Shown piece after piece: positions 13,735 to 21,526 of a stretch of 24,883 bases of DNA. The notes under the pieces are model-generated. The model did not search any database and was not told the origin of the DNA. It was given only the letters and a program-made list of their open reading frames with translations. How positions within the stretch are numbered: position 1 is the stretch's first letter; each line of letters begins with the position of its first letter. The DNA comes from CAG-877 sp963645945 (lineage in GTDB: Bacteria; Bacillota_I; Bacilli_A; RF39; UBA660). The translations under genes were made by a program, and so were the position numbers. The stretch covers positions 1 through 24,883 of the forward strand of contig CAVIUA010000023.1 in the NCBI GenBank assembly GCA_963645945.1, read 5' to 3'.

Positions 13735-14601
13735 CACTATAGTACTTCCCTTAACGATGTAATCTAGAAGTTTTTGAACTAGCAATGTATTATTGTAATG
13801 ATTTTTACTGAATTCTAATTTCCATGGTTTTGATAATAAGGCGAAAAATAATAGTTCCTCTTCTTCGGTAAAACGATATTTACTTTGATAAATATTATAA
13901 AGACTCTTTAGTTCTAATTCTTCATAGTCATTTTTAAAAAATGTTAGTAAATCATATAAGGATACTCCGAGCGATGAATTATCCCAATTTATAAAGTAAT
14001 GATGTTCTGGTGTCATGATAAAGTTTTTTAGTGATGGATTACGATGTAAGAACACTTGGCGTTCTTTTTTCATAGCTTTTTTTTTGTCATACCAAGCTTT
14101 TAAATTTTCTTTTGAAAAAATAATGGCATTATATATTAGAGTTATATTTCGAATTAATAAGTATTCTTCTGGTGACATGTACACTTTATTTTCAATATAG
14201 TCATGTAAGTCATGATAATAGTCATCAAGATTATTTAATTCAAGGCTTGTTTTTTCATACAAGGCTTTTATTTTGTCTAAATTCACTTCTTCATATACTG
14301 TTGTTTTTGTATGAAGAAGACTTAAATGGTAAATAAGGCTTATAGCTTTATCATTACTGTTTAACATACTTTCACTTTCTATGTAAGGATATATTTCGTA
14401 TGAATCATCGATGGTAGTCAAAGGAGATAGGAAATTATTGAAAGCATGACTTCTAAGATAATTATAAATGTCTTTATTATTTCTTCGAACTTTTATAGTG
14501 TATTTTCCATCTTCGGTTGTAATGATTTTGGAGTTGTTTTTGTAACATATATTTATAGGTTCTATTTGGTGTTTTTTTAAAAATTCTCTTTCGTTAATCA
14601 T
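13702..14601 (-). CDS. ysxE: YsxE/CotS-like spore coat-associated kinase-fold protein
   Basis: 299 aa with an aminoglycoside-phosphotransferase/CotS-like fold. The catalytic-loop region reads QVFLHRNPSLKNFIMT, and the metal-loop position reads YFINWDNSSLG; the usual HxD(x)xxxN is changed to HRNPSLKN, suggesting weak or no kinase activity. N-terminal KYTIKVRRN resembles the ATP-lysine strand. In B. subtilis ysxE directly follows spoVID; here the ATG overlaps the SpoVID-like stop by four bases, so translation is probably coupled. This context, more than residue identity, supports the name. The C-terminus ends in a duplicated EDQ. Confidence 0.7.
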   Translation of the reverse strand: MINEREFLKKHQIEPINICYKNNSKIITTEDGKYTIKVRRNNKDIYNYLRSHAFNNFLSPLTTIDDSYEIYPYIESESMLNSNDKAISLIYHLSLLHTKTTVYEEVNLDKIKALYEKTSLELNNLDDYYHDLHDYIENKVYMSPEEYLLIRNITLIYNAIIFSKENLKAWYDKKKAMKKERQVFLHRNPSLKNFIMTPEHHYFINWDNSSLGVSLYDLLTFFKNDYEELELKSLYNIYQSKYRFTEEEELLFFALLSKPWKLEFSKNHYNNTLLVQKLLDYIVKGSTIVSKEDQEDQET

Positions 14602-15389
14602 TCTTTAGTATTTGGAATTATAATTTTAGTTCCTACGGATAAATTTGATAAGTCGTTATAATTTTCTAATTCTTCTTTACTAATATGATATTTTTCTATT
14701 ATCGATTGAACAGTTTCTTCTTGCCTTAAAATGTATACTGAATATGTTGAAAATGTTTCTTCACTACTATCTAATGATGTAAATAATGAACCGGCTTTTT
14801 CTGATAGATTATTGTCATTATTAGTAGTTATGATATTCTCGATATTTTCATTGTTTATACTCATTGCTGTTTCATTTGAAATAATTTCAACTTGTTCTTC
14901 ACTTGTTTCTTCCATAATTTTTTCACCATCACATTCCCTTTCGTTTTTAGTTTCTTTTTCTACACATCTTGTTTCTTGTTCTTCTTTTAATGGACTTGGT
15001 ATAGCTGGTTCTATAGTTTTCTTTTCTTCTATTGTATCTTTATTTGTTTCTAACCCGTCGTCGATTATTTCTACACCTTCTATTTTTGCATCTATATAAC
15101 ATATCATAGTAACATCTGAGGCTAACTCATAATAAAAGTCAGCAATAGATATCTTGGTTGTTTCTAAATCGAGTTTTTCTGGTAATACTATTTCTGTTGG
15201 TATTGTGTAATCAAAATTTTCCTCTAATCTGGATGCTTCTGTTAACTTATAACTTCCGGTTACTCTAAAATCTCCAGTGATGTTACTTTCATCGACAAAT
15301 TTTAAAGTATGGTCTAAGGAAATAGCAGTAACTTCACCTATCATTGAAGGAAACTCTATATTTTTTTTAAAAGATATTATTTTTTTCAT
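14598..15389 (-). CDS. spoVID: SpoVID-like spore coat assembly protein with LysM domain
   Basis: 263 aa, shorter than Bacillus SpoVID. Residues 1-115 form a beta-rich N-terminal domain resembling SpoVID (LDHTLKFVDESNITGDFRVTG region). Residues 120-215 are an acidic, probably disordered linker. Residues 217-260 form a LysM domain (VYILRQEETVQSIIEKYHIS then LSNLSVGTKIIIP). SpoVID links the SpoIVA basement layer to the coat and drives encasement of the forespore. AGGAGG precedes the ATG. It lies downstream of lon and overlaps ysxE, matching the lonA...spoVID-ysxE order. A possible sigma-E promoter lies at 15406-15434. Confidence 0.78.
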   Translation of the reverse strand: MKKIISFKKNIEFPSMIGEVTAISLDHTLKFVDESNITGDFRVTGSYKLTEASRLEENFDYTIPTEIVLPEKLDLETTKISIADFYYELASDVTMICYIDAKIEGVEIIDDGLETNKDTIEEKKTIEPAIPSPLKEEQETRCVEKETKNERECDGEKIMEETSEEQVEIISNETAMSINNENIENIITTNNDNNLSEKAGSLFTSLDSSEETFSTYSVYILRQEETVQSIIEKYHISKEELENYNDLSNLSVGTKIIIPNTKE

Positions 15390-15405
15390 ATTGACCTCCT
15401 AAATC

Positions 15406-15434
15406 ATACTATGAAAAAAGAAGAATTAATATTC
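15406..15434 (-). promoter_or_regulatory. Candidate sigma-E promoter of spoVID
   Basis: Minus strand GAATATT (15434-15428), a 14-base spacer, then CATAGTAT (15413-15406). The -35 fits the B. subtilis sigma-E consensus KMATATT and six of eight -10 bases fit CATACAHT. The transcript would start almost at the ribosome site, which is a doubt. Confidence 0.4.
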
Positions 15435-15440
15435 TTCTTT
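15411..15440 (-). terminator. Intrinsic terminator of lon
   Basis: A 10-bp perfect stem (AAAGAAGAAT with its complement, 15417-15426 and 15431-15440) has a four-base loop and is followed on the minus strand by a T-tract. Confidence 0.75.
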
Positions 15441-15447
15441 CGGTTAC

Positions 15448-17751
15448 CTATTTAAATACTTTATCATATATTTCACTGTAATTATTTACAAAATAGAATT
15501 TAATATCTTTCTTTATATCTACTGGAATATCTTCTAAGTCTTTTTCATTTTCAGAAGGTATAAAAATCTTTCTAATGCCGGCTCTATGTGCACCAATGAC
15601 TTTTTCTTTTAAGCCACCTATTCCTAAAACACGACCATGTAATGTTATTTCACCAGTCATGGAAATTGTATAGCTAATTGGTTTATTTATGAAAAGACTG
15701 ATTAAGGCTGTAGTAATGGCAATTCCAGCTGATGGGCCATCTTTTGAAACAGCTCCTTCTGGGAAATGAATATGAATATTGTTTTTTTCTAGTAGATTTG
15801 GGTCTATAGAAAATTTATCAGTATTTGCCTTGATATAACTTAGAGCAATTTGACAGGACTCTTGCATTACTTCGCCAAGTGAGCCAGTTAGTATTAAGTC
15901 GCCTTTTCCTTTAAACATATTAGCTTCAATTGGTAATATGTCACCGCCAAAGACTGTGTAGGCCATTCCATTTGCAACACCAACTTCATTTTTCTTTATG
16001 TTTTCAGTATATAAATACTTTTTCTTACCTAAATATTTTTCAATATTGTTTTCATCTATCATATAAAACATATTGGATTTTTCAAGAAGGATTTCTTTTA
16101 CTATTTTTCTAAATAGTGTGGCAATTACTCTTTCAAGTTCACGGACACCGGCTTCTTTTGTATAATTTCTAATCATTGTCATGATTACATCATCAGAAAT
16201 TTGGACTTGTAATGGTGTTAGGCCATGCTCTTCTAATTCTTTAGGAATTAAATGTCTTTTAGCAATGTCTAGTTTTTCATATTCAGTGTAACTTGATAAA
16301 TTTATTATTTCTAAACGATCTCTTAATTCATAAGGAATTTGTTCAATGTAGTTAGCTGTTGCGATGAAGAATACTTTTGATAAGTCAAATTCTTCTTCGA
16401 TATAATGATCTGAAAATTTACTGTTTTGTTCTGGATCTAGAACTTCCAAAAGACTGCTAGCTGGATCTCCTTTTATGTCTTTTGTCATTTTATCTATTTC
16501 ATCAATTATGAATACTGGATTAGATGTTCCAGCTCTTCTTATACCTTGAATTATACGTCCTGGGTTTGCGCCAATATAGGTTCTTCTATGGCCAATGATT
16601 TCAGCCTCGTCATTTATTCCACCAACACTAATTTTAGCAACTCTTCTATTTAAACTGTTGGCAATACTTATAGCTAAAGAAGTTTTACCAACTCCTGGTG
16701 GACCAACAAGACAGATGATGGGACTACGTGAATTGTTAGTGTTTTGCTTTACAGCTAAGTATTCTAAAATTCTTGTTTTCACCTCGTCTAGAGCATAGTG
16801 CGAGTCATCAAGTATTTCTTTTACTCTTACTAAGTCTTGATTGTCTTTTGTGTAGGTGTTCCAAGGCAAATTTATCATCCAGTCAAGATACTCTCTTATT
16901 ATTCCTAATTCTGGAGAATTACTGTTAATGGCTTCGTACCTAGCAAGTTCACGATTTATTTTTTCTTTTACTTTACTGTTACATTTTAATTTTGATACTT
17001 TCTTCTTTAAGCGAACAACCTCATCATCTTTACTGTTTGCTTCACCAAGTTCCTTTTGCATAGCTTTGATTTTTTCACGTAAAAAGTATTCTTTTTGAGT
17101 TTCATTTAACTCTTTTTCAACTTGAGCTTCTATTTTTTGTTCTAACTCAGCAAATTGTAGATCAATGTTAATGTCTTCTATTAATAACTTGCATCTTTCA
17201 ACAGGATTGATTATTGTTACATATTTTTTCTTTCTATTATAATCTATTGTTAAGAAACTGGCTACTAAATCACATAATTCATCTAGACTTCTTACGTTAT
17301 TTATTTGTCCCATGATGGCGTTACCTATATATGGAACTTTGTCAATATAACGTTCAATAGCCTTTATCAATATATTTATATAATTATTTTCATCTTCTAC
17401 TTCAATATTTTCAATTATATTATAGTTTGCAGAATAATTTTTATTATCAAAAGTATAATTGTTTATTTCAACTCTTTCAAGGCCTTCTATTACGACTCTT
17501 GTTTTTCCGTTTGGAACATTTAGTTTTAATTTTATTCTACCTAATACACCAAAATTTGGTAAGGACATAATATCTATTTTTTCACCGTCATCTATTGGAT
17601 TAACGATTAGTATTAATTCATCATCACAGTCAAATGTTTCATTCATTTGTTTATCAAGATTTTTATCATATTCTATTCTTACTTCATTATTTGGAAAAAT
17701 AACCATGTCGTTTATTATTAATACACGCAATTTATCGTTATTTGTTATCAT
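15448..17751 (-). CDS. lon: ATP-dependent protease Lon (LonA type)
   Basis: 767 aa, the usual LonA length. An N-terminal substrate-binding domain (about 5-200) and a coiled linker are followed by the AAA+ module with Walker A LVGPPGVGKTS (348-358) and Walker B VFIIDEID (413-420), and by the protease domain with catalytic S674 in DGPSAG and K717 in GGLKEKV. Lon degrades damaged and some regulatory proteins as a soluble hexamer. GGAGGTG eight bases before the ATG fixes the start. It follows the trigger factor gene; clpX and lonB, which lie between them in Bacillus, are absent here. A terminator follows. Confidence 0.97.
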   Translation of the reverse strand: MITNNDKLRVLIINDMVIFPNNEVRIEYDKNLDKQMNETFDCDDELILIVNPIDDGEKIDIMSLPNFGVLGRIKLKLNVPNGKTRVVIEGLERVEINNYTFDNKNYSANYNIIENIEVEDENNYINILIKAIERYIDKVPYIGNAIMGQINNVRSLDELCDLVASFLTIDYNRKKKYVTIINPVERCKLLIEDINIDLQFAELEQKIEAQVEKELNETQKEYFLREKIKAMQKELGEANSKDDEVVRLKKKVSKLKCNSKVKEKINRELARYEAINSNSPELGIIREYLDWMINLPWNTYTKDNQDLVRVKEILDDSHYALDEVKTRILEYLAVKQNTNNSRSPIICLVGPPGVGKTSLAISIANSLNRRVAKISVGGINDEAEIIGHRRTYIGANPGRIIQGIRRAGTSNPVFIIDEIDKMTKDIKGDPASSLLEVLDPEQNSKFSDHYIEEEFDLSKVFFIATANYIEQIPYELRDRLEIINLSSYTEYEKLDIAKRHLIPKELEEHGLTPLQVQISDDVIMTMIRNYTKEAGVRELERVIATLFRKIVKEILLEKSNMFYMIDENNIEKYLGKKKYLYTENIKKNEVGVANGMAYTVFGGDILPIEANMFKGKGDLILTGSLGEVMQESCQIALSYIKANTDKFSIDPNLLEKNNIHIHFPEGAVSKDGPSAGIAITTALISLFINKPISYTISMTGEITLHGRVLGIGGLKEKVIGAHRAGIRKIFIPSENEKDLEDIPVDIKKDIKFYFVNNYSEIYDKVFK

Positions 17752-17824
17752 GGGATATTCACCTCCAAATTTTTGTACTGTTTTTTATTATATATGAATT
17801 TTCTTTTTTTTGAAAGAATTTTGT

Positions 17825-17857
17825 AAAAAAAAAGTGATTTAACTCACCTTTTTTTAT
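17825..17857 (-). terminator. Intrinsic terminator of tig
   Basis: GTGA/TCAC stem (17834-17837 with 17843-17846) extended by A-rich and T-rich arms, with a T-tract of nine on the minus-strand side. It separates tig from lon. Confidence 0.75.
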
Positions 17858-19155
17858 TACTTATTTAATTCTTTTAATAATTCGATTGCTTTACGCATTT
17901 CTAAATCATATTGAATCATTTCGATGCCACCAAATTGAGCTAAAAATTCATCTTTTTCCATTTGATATTTTTTAGCTAATTCTTCAGCTTCTTTTTCAGC
18001 TTCTTCAGAACTTACTTCGATTTTTTCTAGATTCATGATTTCTTCAAGCATTAAGCGATATAAAACATTTGAGTATGCTTCTTTTTCCATTTGACTCTTT
18101 AAAGCTTCTTCATTACTGTTAGTAAATTGATAATATAAGTCTAAAGAAATTCCTTGCATTTTCATTTGCTCTTCGAATCTCTTTAATAGACGATTAACTT
18201 CTTCATCTACCATTGGTTCTGGAATATCTACTTCTACATTTTTTGAAACTTCTTCTAATATTTTATCAATGTAGTTATTTTCAGCTTCAGCTTCTTTTTG
18301 AGCTTCGATAGATTTCTTAATTTCTTCTTTTAAAGTTTCTTCTGAGTTAACGCCTTCCATTCCTAAATCTTCAAAGAATTCTTCATCTAATTCTCTTTTT
18401 TCTTTAGTTTTGATTTCATTTACTTTAACTTTGAATACTACTTTAGCACCAGCAAGTTCTTTTGCTCCATAATCTTCTGGGAAAGTGATGTCTAAATCTT
18501 TTTCTTCTCCAGATTTCATACCAATGATTTGATCTTCAAAACCTGGAATAAATGTATTTGAACCTATTTCTAATGAATAGTTTTCACCTTTTCCACCGTC
18601 GAATGCTACACCGTCTTTGAATCCTTCAAAGTCAATAACTGCAACATCGCCAGATTCAACAGCACCGTTTTCTTTATTAACTAATTCAGTATATCTTTCT
18701 AATAAATGTCCAAGTTCATGATTTATTTCTTCATCAGTTACTTCTACTTTTTCAGGTTTAATATTTAATCCTTTATATTTTTTTACATTAACTTCTGGTT
18801 TAGTAACAATAGTGAAAACAAATTCAACACCGTTTTCATCAATTCCTTTTAAGTCAACTGAAGGTTGTACTACTGGAACTAATTTTGAATCTTCCATTGC
18901 TTTTAAGTATGCTTCTTGTAATAATAAATCAGCAGCTTCTAAGAATAAAGATTCTTTTCCATAATGTTTTTCGTAAATATCTCTTGGTACTTTTCCTGTA
19001 CGGAAACCATCAACCTTAGCTGTTTTTTGCTTTTTTGCAAATGATTTATCTAAAGCGTTTGTCCATTGTTCACCTTCGATTTTTACAGGAACTTCATGAA
19101 CATTTTTCTTAGTTTCTTCTTTCTTAATTTCTTTTGTTTTTGTTTCTTTTGCCAT
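17857..19155 (-). CDS. tig: Trigger factor, ribosome-bound chaperone
   Basis: 432 aa. The N-terminal ribosome-binding domain carries GFRTGKVP at 50-57, the signature that docks on ribosomal protein uL23; the common residue after FR is K, here T. An FKBP-type peptidyl-prolyl isomerase domain covers about 165-250 (GDVAVIDFEG, then GSNTFIPGFEDQIIGM), and the helical SurA-like chaperone domain follows. A Lys/Glu/Thr-rich extension of about 15 residues precedes the normal N-terminus. GGAGGG lies before the ATG and a good promoter is upstream. Confidence 0.96.
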   Translation of the reverse strand: MAKETKTKEIKKEETKKNVHEVPVKIEGEQWTNALDKSFAKKQKTAKVDGFRTGKVPRDIYEKHYGKESLFLEAADLLLQEAYLKAMEDSKLVPVVQPSVDLKGIDENGVEFVFTIVTKPEVNVKKYKGLNIKPEKVEVTDEEINHELGHLLERYTELVNKENGAVESGDVAVIDFEGFKDGVAFDGGKGENYSLEIGSNTFIPGFEDQIIGMKSGEEKDLDITFPEDYGAKELAGAKVVFKVKVNEIKTKEKRELDEEFFEDLGMEGVNSEETLKEEIKKSIEAQKEAEAENNYIDKILEEVSKNVEVDIPEPMVDEEVNRLLKRFEEQMKMQGISLDLYYQFTNSNEEALKSQMEKEAYSNVLYRLMLEEIMNLEKIEVSSEEAEKEAEELAKKYQMEKDEFLAQFGGIEMIQYDLEMRKAIELLKELNK

Positions 19156-19177
19156 ATATATCCCTCCAACTTCTAAT

Positions 19178-19206
19178 ATTATAACTTATAATTGTTTTTT
19201 AGACAA
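19178..19206 (-). promoter_or_regulatory. Sigma-A promoter of tig
   Basis: Minus strand TTGTCT (19206-19201), a 17-base spacer and TATAAT (19183-19178), 22 bases upstream of the tig ATG. Confidence 0.75.
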
Positions 19207-19244
19207 CCTTTTTGTTGAGCAATTGTGTTATTATCATAGCCTGT

Positions 19245-19273
19245 TTGACTTTTTATATCTGTTATGTTAATAT
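19245..19273 (+). promoter_or_regulatory. Sigma-A promoter of the trpS leader
   Basis: TTGACT (19245-19250), a 17-base spacer and TAATAT (19268-19273), with an extended TG at 19265-19266. It is back to back with the tig promoter and is followed by the T-box leader. Confidence 0.75.
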
Positions 19274-19279
19274 TAATTT

Positions 19280-19512
19280 AGTTAAGAAAACTGTGATTTA
19301 GATTAGTAGATATTATTGAAGCTTATAGAGAACAGTCGGTTGCTGGAAGACTGTAGCGGATTGATATTGAATGGACTAATGAGTGCCTTTTGGAAATTGT
19401 AGTATAAAAGGCCGGGATATTCTTCCCGTTATAAATTGAACATATATGTTAGTATATGAACTATGTTAGGTGGCACAAGACTCTTGTCCTAGTATTGGGA
19501 TTTGGGTTTTTT
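19280..19512 (+). promoter_or_regulatory. T-box riboswitch for tryptophan, upstream of trpS
   Basis: Stem I base ATTAGT (19302-19307) pairs with ACTAAT (19375-19380), which directly follows the specifier TGG (19372-19374) in GAA-TGG-AC: a Trp codon. GAGAACAG and GCTGGAAG match the AG-rich and distal stem I motifs. The T-box core AGGTGGCAC lies at 19468-19476. TGGC predicts a tRNA with discriminator G73, which tRNA-Trp has. TAGG/CCTA gives the antiterminator base. The terminator can pair 19481-19489 with 19497-19506 (imperfect, G-U) before six T. Uncharged tRNA-Trp should promote read-through into trpS. Confidence 0.88.
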
Positions 19513-19531
19513 ATTTTAGAGGTGATATTTT

Positions 19532-19570
19532 ATGTTTATATTAAAAAGACGATGGTACTTTGATATTTAA
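19532..19570 (+). CDS. 12-aa leader ORF between the T-box and trpS
   Basis: GAGGTG (19519-19524) precedes an ATG opening a 12-codon frame, MFILKRRWYFDI, that ends 32 bases before trpS. It contains one Trp codon. It is only transcribed after T-box read-through. Its role is unknown; it may be a chance ORF or a translational leader. Confidence 0.35.
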   Translation: MFILKRRWYFDI

Positions 19571-19602
19571 AATTAAATTAATTAGAGAGTGAGGAGATTT
19601 TT

Positions 19603-20604
19603 ATGAAAACAATTTTAACAGGTCTTAGACCTACAGGGAACTTGCATTTGGGGCACTATTTTGGAGCTTGTCAAAACTGGGTAAAAATGCAAAATGATTA
19701 TGATTTTTATCTTGAGGTTGCCGATGTTCAAGCATTAACAGATAACTTTAATAATCCAGATAAGGTTAGAACTAATGTATTTGAAATAACAAAAGATTTA
19801 TTAGCTCTTGGACTAGATCCAAATAAGGTTAACTTTTTTATTCAATCAAAAATACCTGAAATAGCAGAATTAACAATTTTTTATTCAAACTTAGTTACTG
19901 TTTCGAGACTTGAAAGAAACCCTACTGTTAAAACAGAAATTGCACAAAAGAAAAATTTATTTGGTAATAATGGAGAATCAATAACTTATGGATTCTTGGG
20001 ATATCCTGTTTCACAAGCTGCTGATATTACTGTCTTTGATGGAGAATGTGTTCCAGTTGGAGATGATCAAATTCCTTTGCTTGAGCAATGCCGTGAAATT
20101 GTAAGAAAATTTAATTCTATCTATGGTGAAACTTTAAGAGAACCTGAACAAGTCTTAAGTAATAATCCTAGAATAAAAGGATTAGATGGCAATGAAAAAA
20201 TGGGAAAGAGTCTTGGTAATGCAATTTATTTAATCGATAGTGATGAAGTAGTAAAAGAAAAAGTTATGGGCGCACTTACTGATACTGCAAAAATTAAAAA
20301 AGATGATCCTGCAAATCCTGATGTTTGTATGGTTTACTATTATCATAAATTAGTTAATAGCTCTGAAAATGTCAAAAAGGTTTGTAGTGAATGTAAAAAA
20401 GGAGAACGTGGATGCGTTCAATGTAAGAAAGAATTAATTACTGTAATGAATGAATTCTTAAAACCAATAAGGGAAAAAAGAAAATATTATGATGAACATC
20501 CTGAAGAAGTATCTGAAATTCTTAATAAAGGAACAGAGATTGCTAGAGAAAGAGCTAAGAAACAAATTACTAAAATTAAAAAAGCAATGAAAATAGATTA
20601 CTAA
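19603..20604 (+). CDS. trpS: Tryptophanyl-tRNA synthetase, probable iron-sulphur type
   Basis: 333-aa class I synthetase that charges tRNA-Trp. The HIGH-type motif is GNLHLGHYFGA (residues 12-22) and the KMSKS-type motif is KMGKS (about 199-203). A cysteine array near residues 242-274 (C-x21-C-x6-C-x2-C, ending CSECKKGERGCVQC) closely resembles the C-x22-C-x6-C-x2-C array that holds a 4Fe-4S cluster in Thermotoga maritima TrpRS; standard Bacillus-type TrpRS lacks it. GTGAGGAG before the ATG fixes the start. Expression should be governed by the T-box. It is convergent with the yjbA-like gene. Confidence 0.95.
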   Translation: MKTILTGLRPTGNLHLGHYFGACQNWVKMQNDYDFYLEVADVQALTDNFNNPDKVRTNVFEITKDLLALGLDPNKVNFFIQSKIPEIAELTIFYSNLVTVSRLERNPTVKTEIAQKKNLFGNNGESITYGFLGYPVSQAADITVFDGECVPVGDDQIPLLEQCREIVRKFNSIYGETLREPEQVLSNNPRIKGLDGNEKMGKSLGNAIYLIDSDEVVKEKVMGALTDTAKIKKDDPANPDVCMVYYYHKLVNSSENVKKVCSECKKGERGCVQCKKELITVMNEFLKPIREKRKYYDEHPEEVSEILNKGTEIARERAKKQITKIKKAMKIDY

Positions 20605-20625
20605 AAACAGTAATCTATTTTTTTA
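20591..20625. terminator. Bidirectional terminator of trpS and the yjbA-like gene
   Basis: A 12-bp perfect stem (AAATAGATTACT at 20591-20602 with 20609-20620), a six-base loop and a T-tract to the right; the left side is A-rich. It contains the trpS stop codon. Confidence 0.8.
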
Positions 20626-21259
20626 TGTAAGTTAACCTTACTATTTCATATAATTCACTTAATTTCTTATTATAATTTTCATTTATTTCTTTTAAAAGTT
20701 TAGCTATTTTTTCTGAAAATGTTAATTTATCTTCTGGAAATATTTCTTCATATAAATAATTTAATTTCTCGTAATCTTTTTCTTTAGCTAAGTAATTTAA
20801 TTCTTTTAACAAATATTTCTTTTTGAAAGATTCATCTCTTGTTAAAAAATATTCTATTTTATATTTTTCAAGTAATTCATACCCTATTTTTTCTTCATCT
20901 AGTAATGTTACCTCATCTAAAACATCTTCTTCTTCATCTAATAATAAATTACTTCTACTTATTACCAATCCTTTATTATTAAACTCTAAAGCTATAACTT
21001 TATTTAAGTCTGAAAAAAGGCAGCCAAACTTAATATCTTTTTTATTTTTGTAAGAAATCGTACATCCTTTTATTGTTTCTAGTAGTTTACTATCAATATT
21101 AATTTTATAATTAAATATTTCTTGCATTTGTTCTGAACTAATTCTAATAATAGGAATTCTTTTTATGTGTTCAAAACAGTCATCATCTTTCCATTCGTAA
21201 AATTCAAAGTATTCATCGTCATCATTAAAGTTAAGTAATATATCGTAAATATAATTCAT
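20615..21259 (-). CDS. YjbA-like UPF0736/DUF3603 protein
   Basis: 214 aa. The N-terminus, YIYDILLNFNDDDEYFEFYEW followed by IKRIPIIRI, matches the layout of UPF0736/YjbA (LYLHDVWVNWF...FHEWRKED...VPLLRV). The rest is acidic and helical, with no membrane segment. The family function is unknown. An in-frame ATG 23 codons upstream overlaps the previous gene; the ATG at 21259 with AAAGGA upstream is chosen and overlaps that gene's stop by four bases. In B. subtilis yjbA is a neighbour of trpS, as here, which supports the assignment. It lacks the C-terminal part of Bacillus YjbA. Confidence 0.7.
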   Translation of the reverse strand: MNYIYDILLNFNDDDEYFEFYEWKDDDCFEHIKRIPIIRISSEQMQEIFNYKINIDSKLLETIKGCTISYKNKKDIKFGCLFSDLNKVIALEFNNKGLVISRSNLLLDEEEDVLDEVTLLDEEKIGYELLEKYKIEYFLTRDESFKKKYLLKELNYLAKEKDYEKLNYLYEEIFPEDKLTFSEKIAKLLKEINENYNKKLSELYEIVRLTYIKK

Positions 21260-21468
21260 ATTCTTTTTCCTTTCCAAGTATATATAATAATTATTTGAAT
21301 TATGAGACCTATTATGAATAAATAGCATTCTGGTTGTTTTAAAATATAGAAAACATATTCTTTTATAGTATAGCCAAAAGTAAATAAATTGATGTACATA
21401 ATTATGTAAGTTATTCCTATGGTCATCATTAATAGTGAAATTAGCATTAATATTATTCTAGTTATCAT
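21256..21468 (-). CDS. Small two-helix membrane protein
   Basis: 70 aa with two membrane segments (about residues 5-27 and 48-65) and a short charged tail GKGKRI-like end. The central segment MYINLFTFGYTIKEYVFYI looks conserved-type, but I cannot name a family. Its stop overlaps the yjbA-like start (ATGA), so the two are probably translated together. No clear ribosome site is seen before its own ATG. Confidence 0.6.
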   Translation of the reverse strand: MITRIILMLISLLMMTIGITYIIMYINLFTFGYTIKEYVFYILKQPECYLFIIGLIIQIIIIYTWKGKRI

Positions 21469-21502
21469 AATTAATTTTATGTTTTAAAATCTGTTTTTTT
21501 AC

Positions 21503-21526
21503 AAAAGAAAAAGCACTTAAGTGCTT
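21503..21526 (-). terminator. Intrinsic terminator of the Asn/Gln-rich protein gene
   Basis: A perfect palindrome, AAGCACTTAAGTGCTT (21511-21526), is followed on the minus strand by TTTTCTTTT. Confidence 0.75.
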
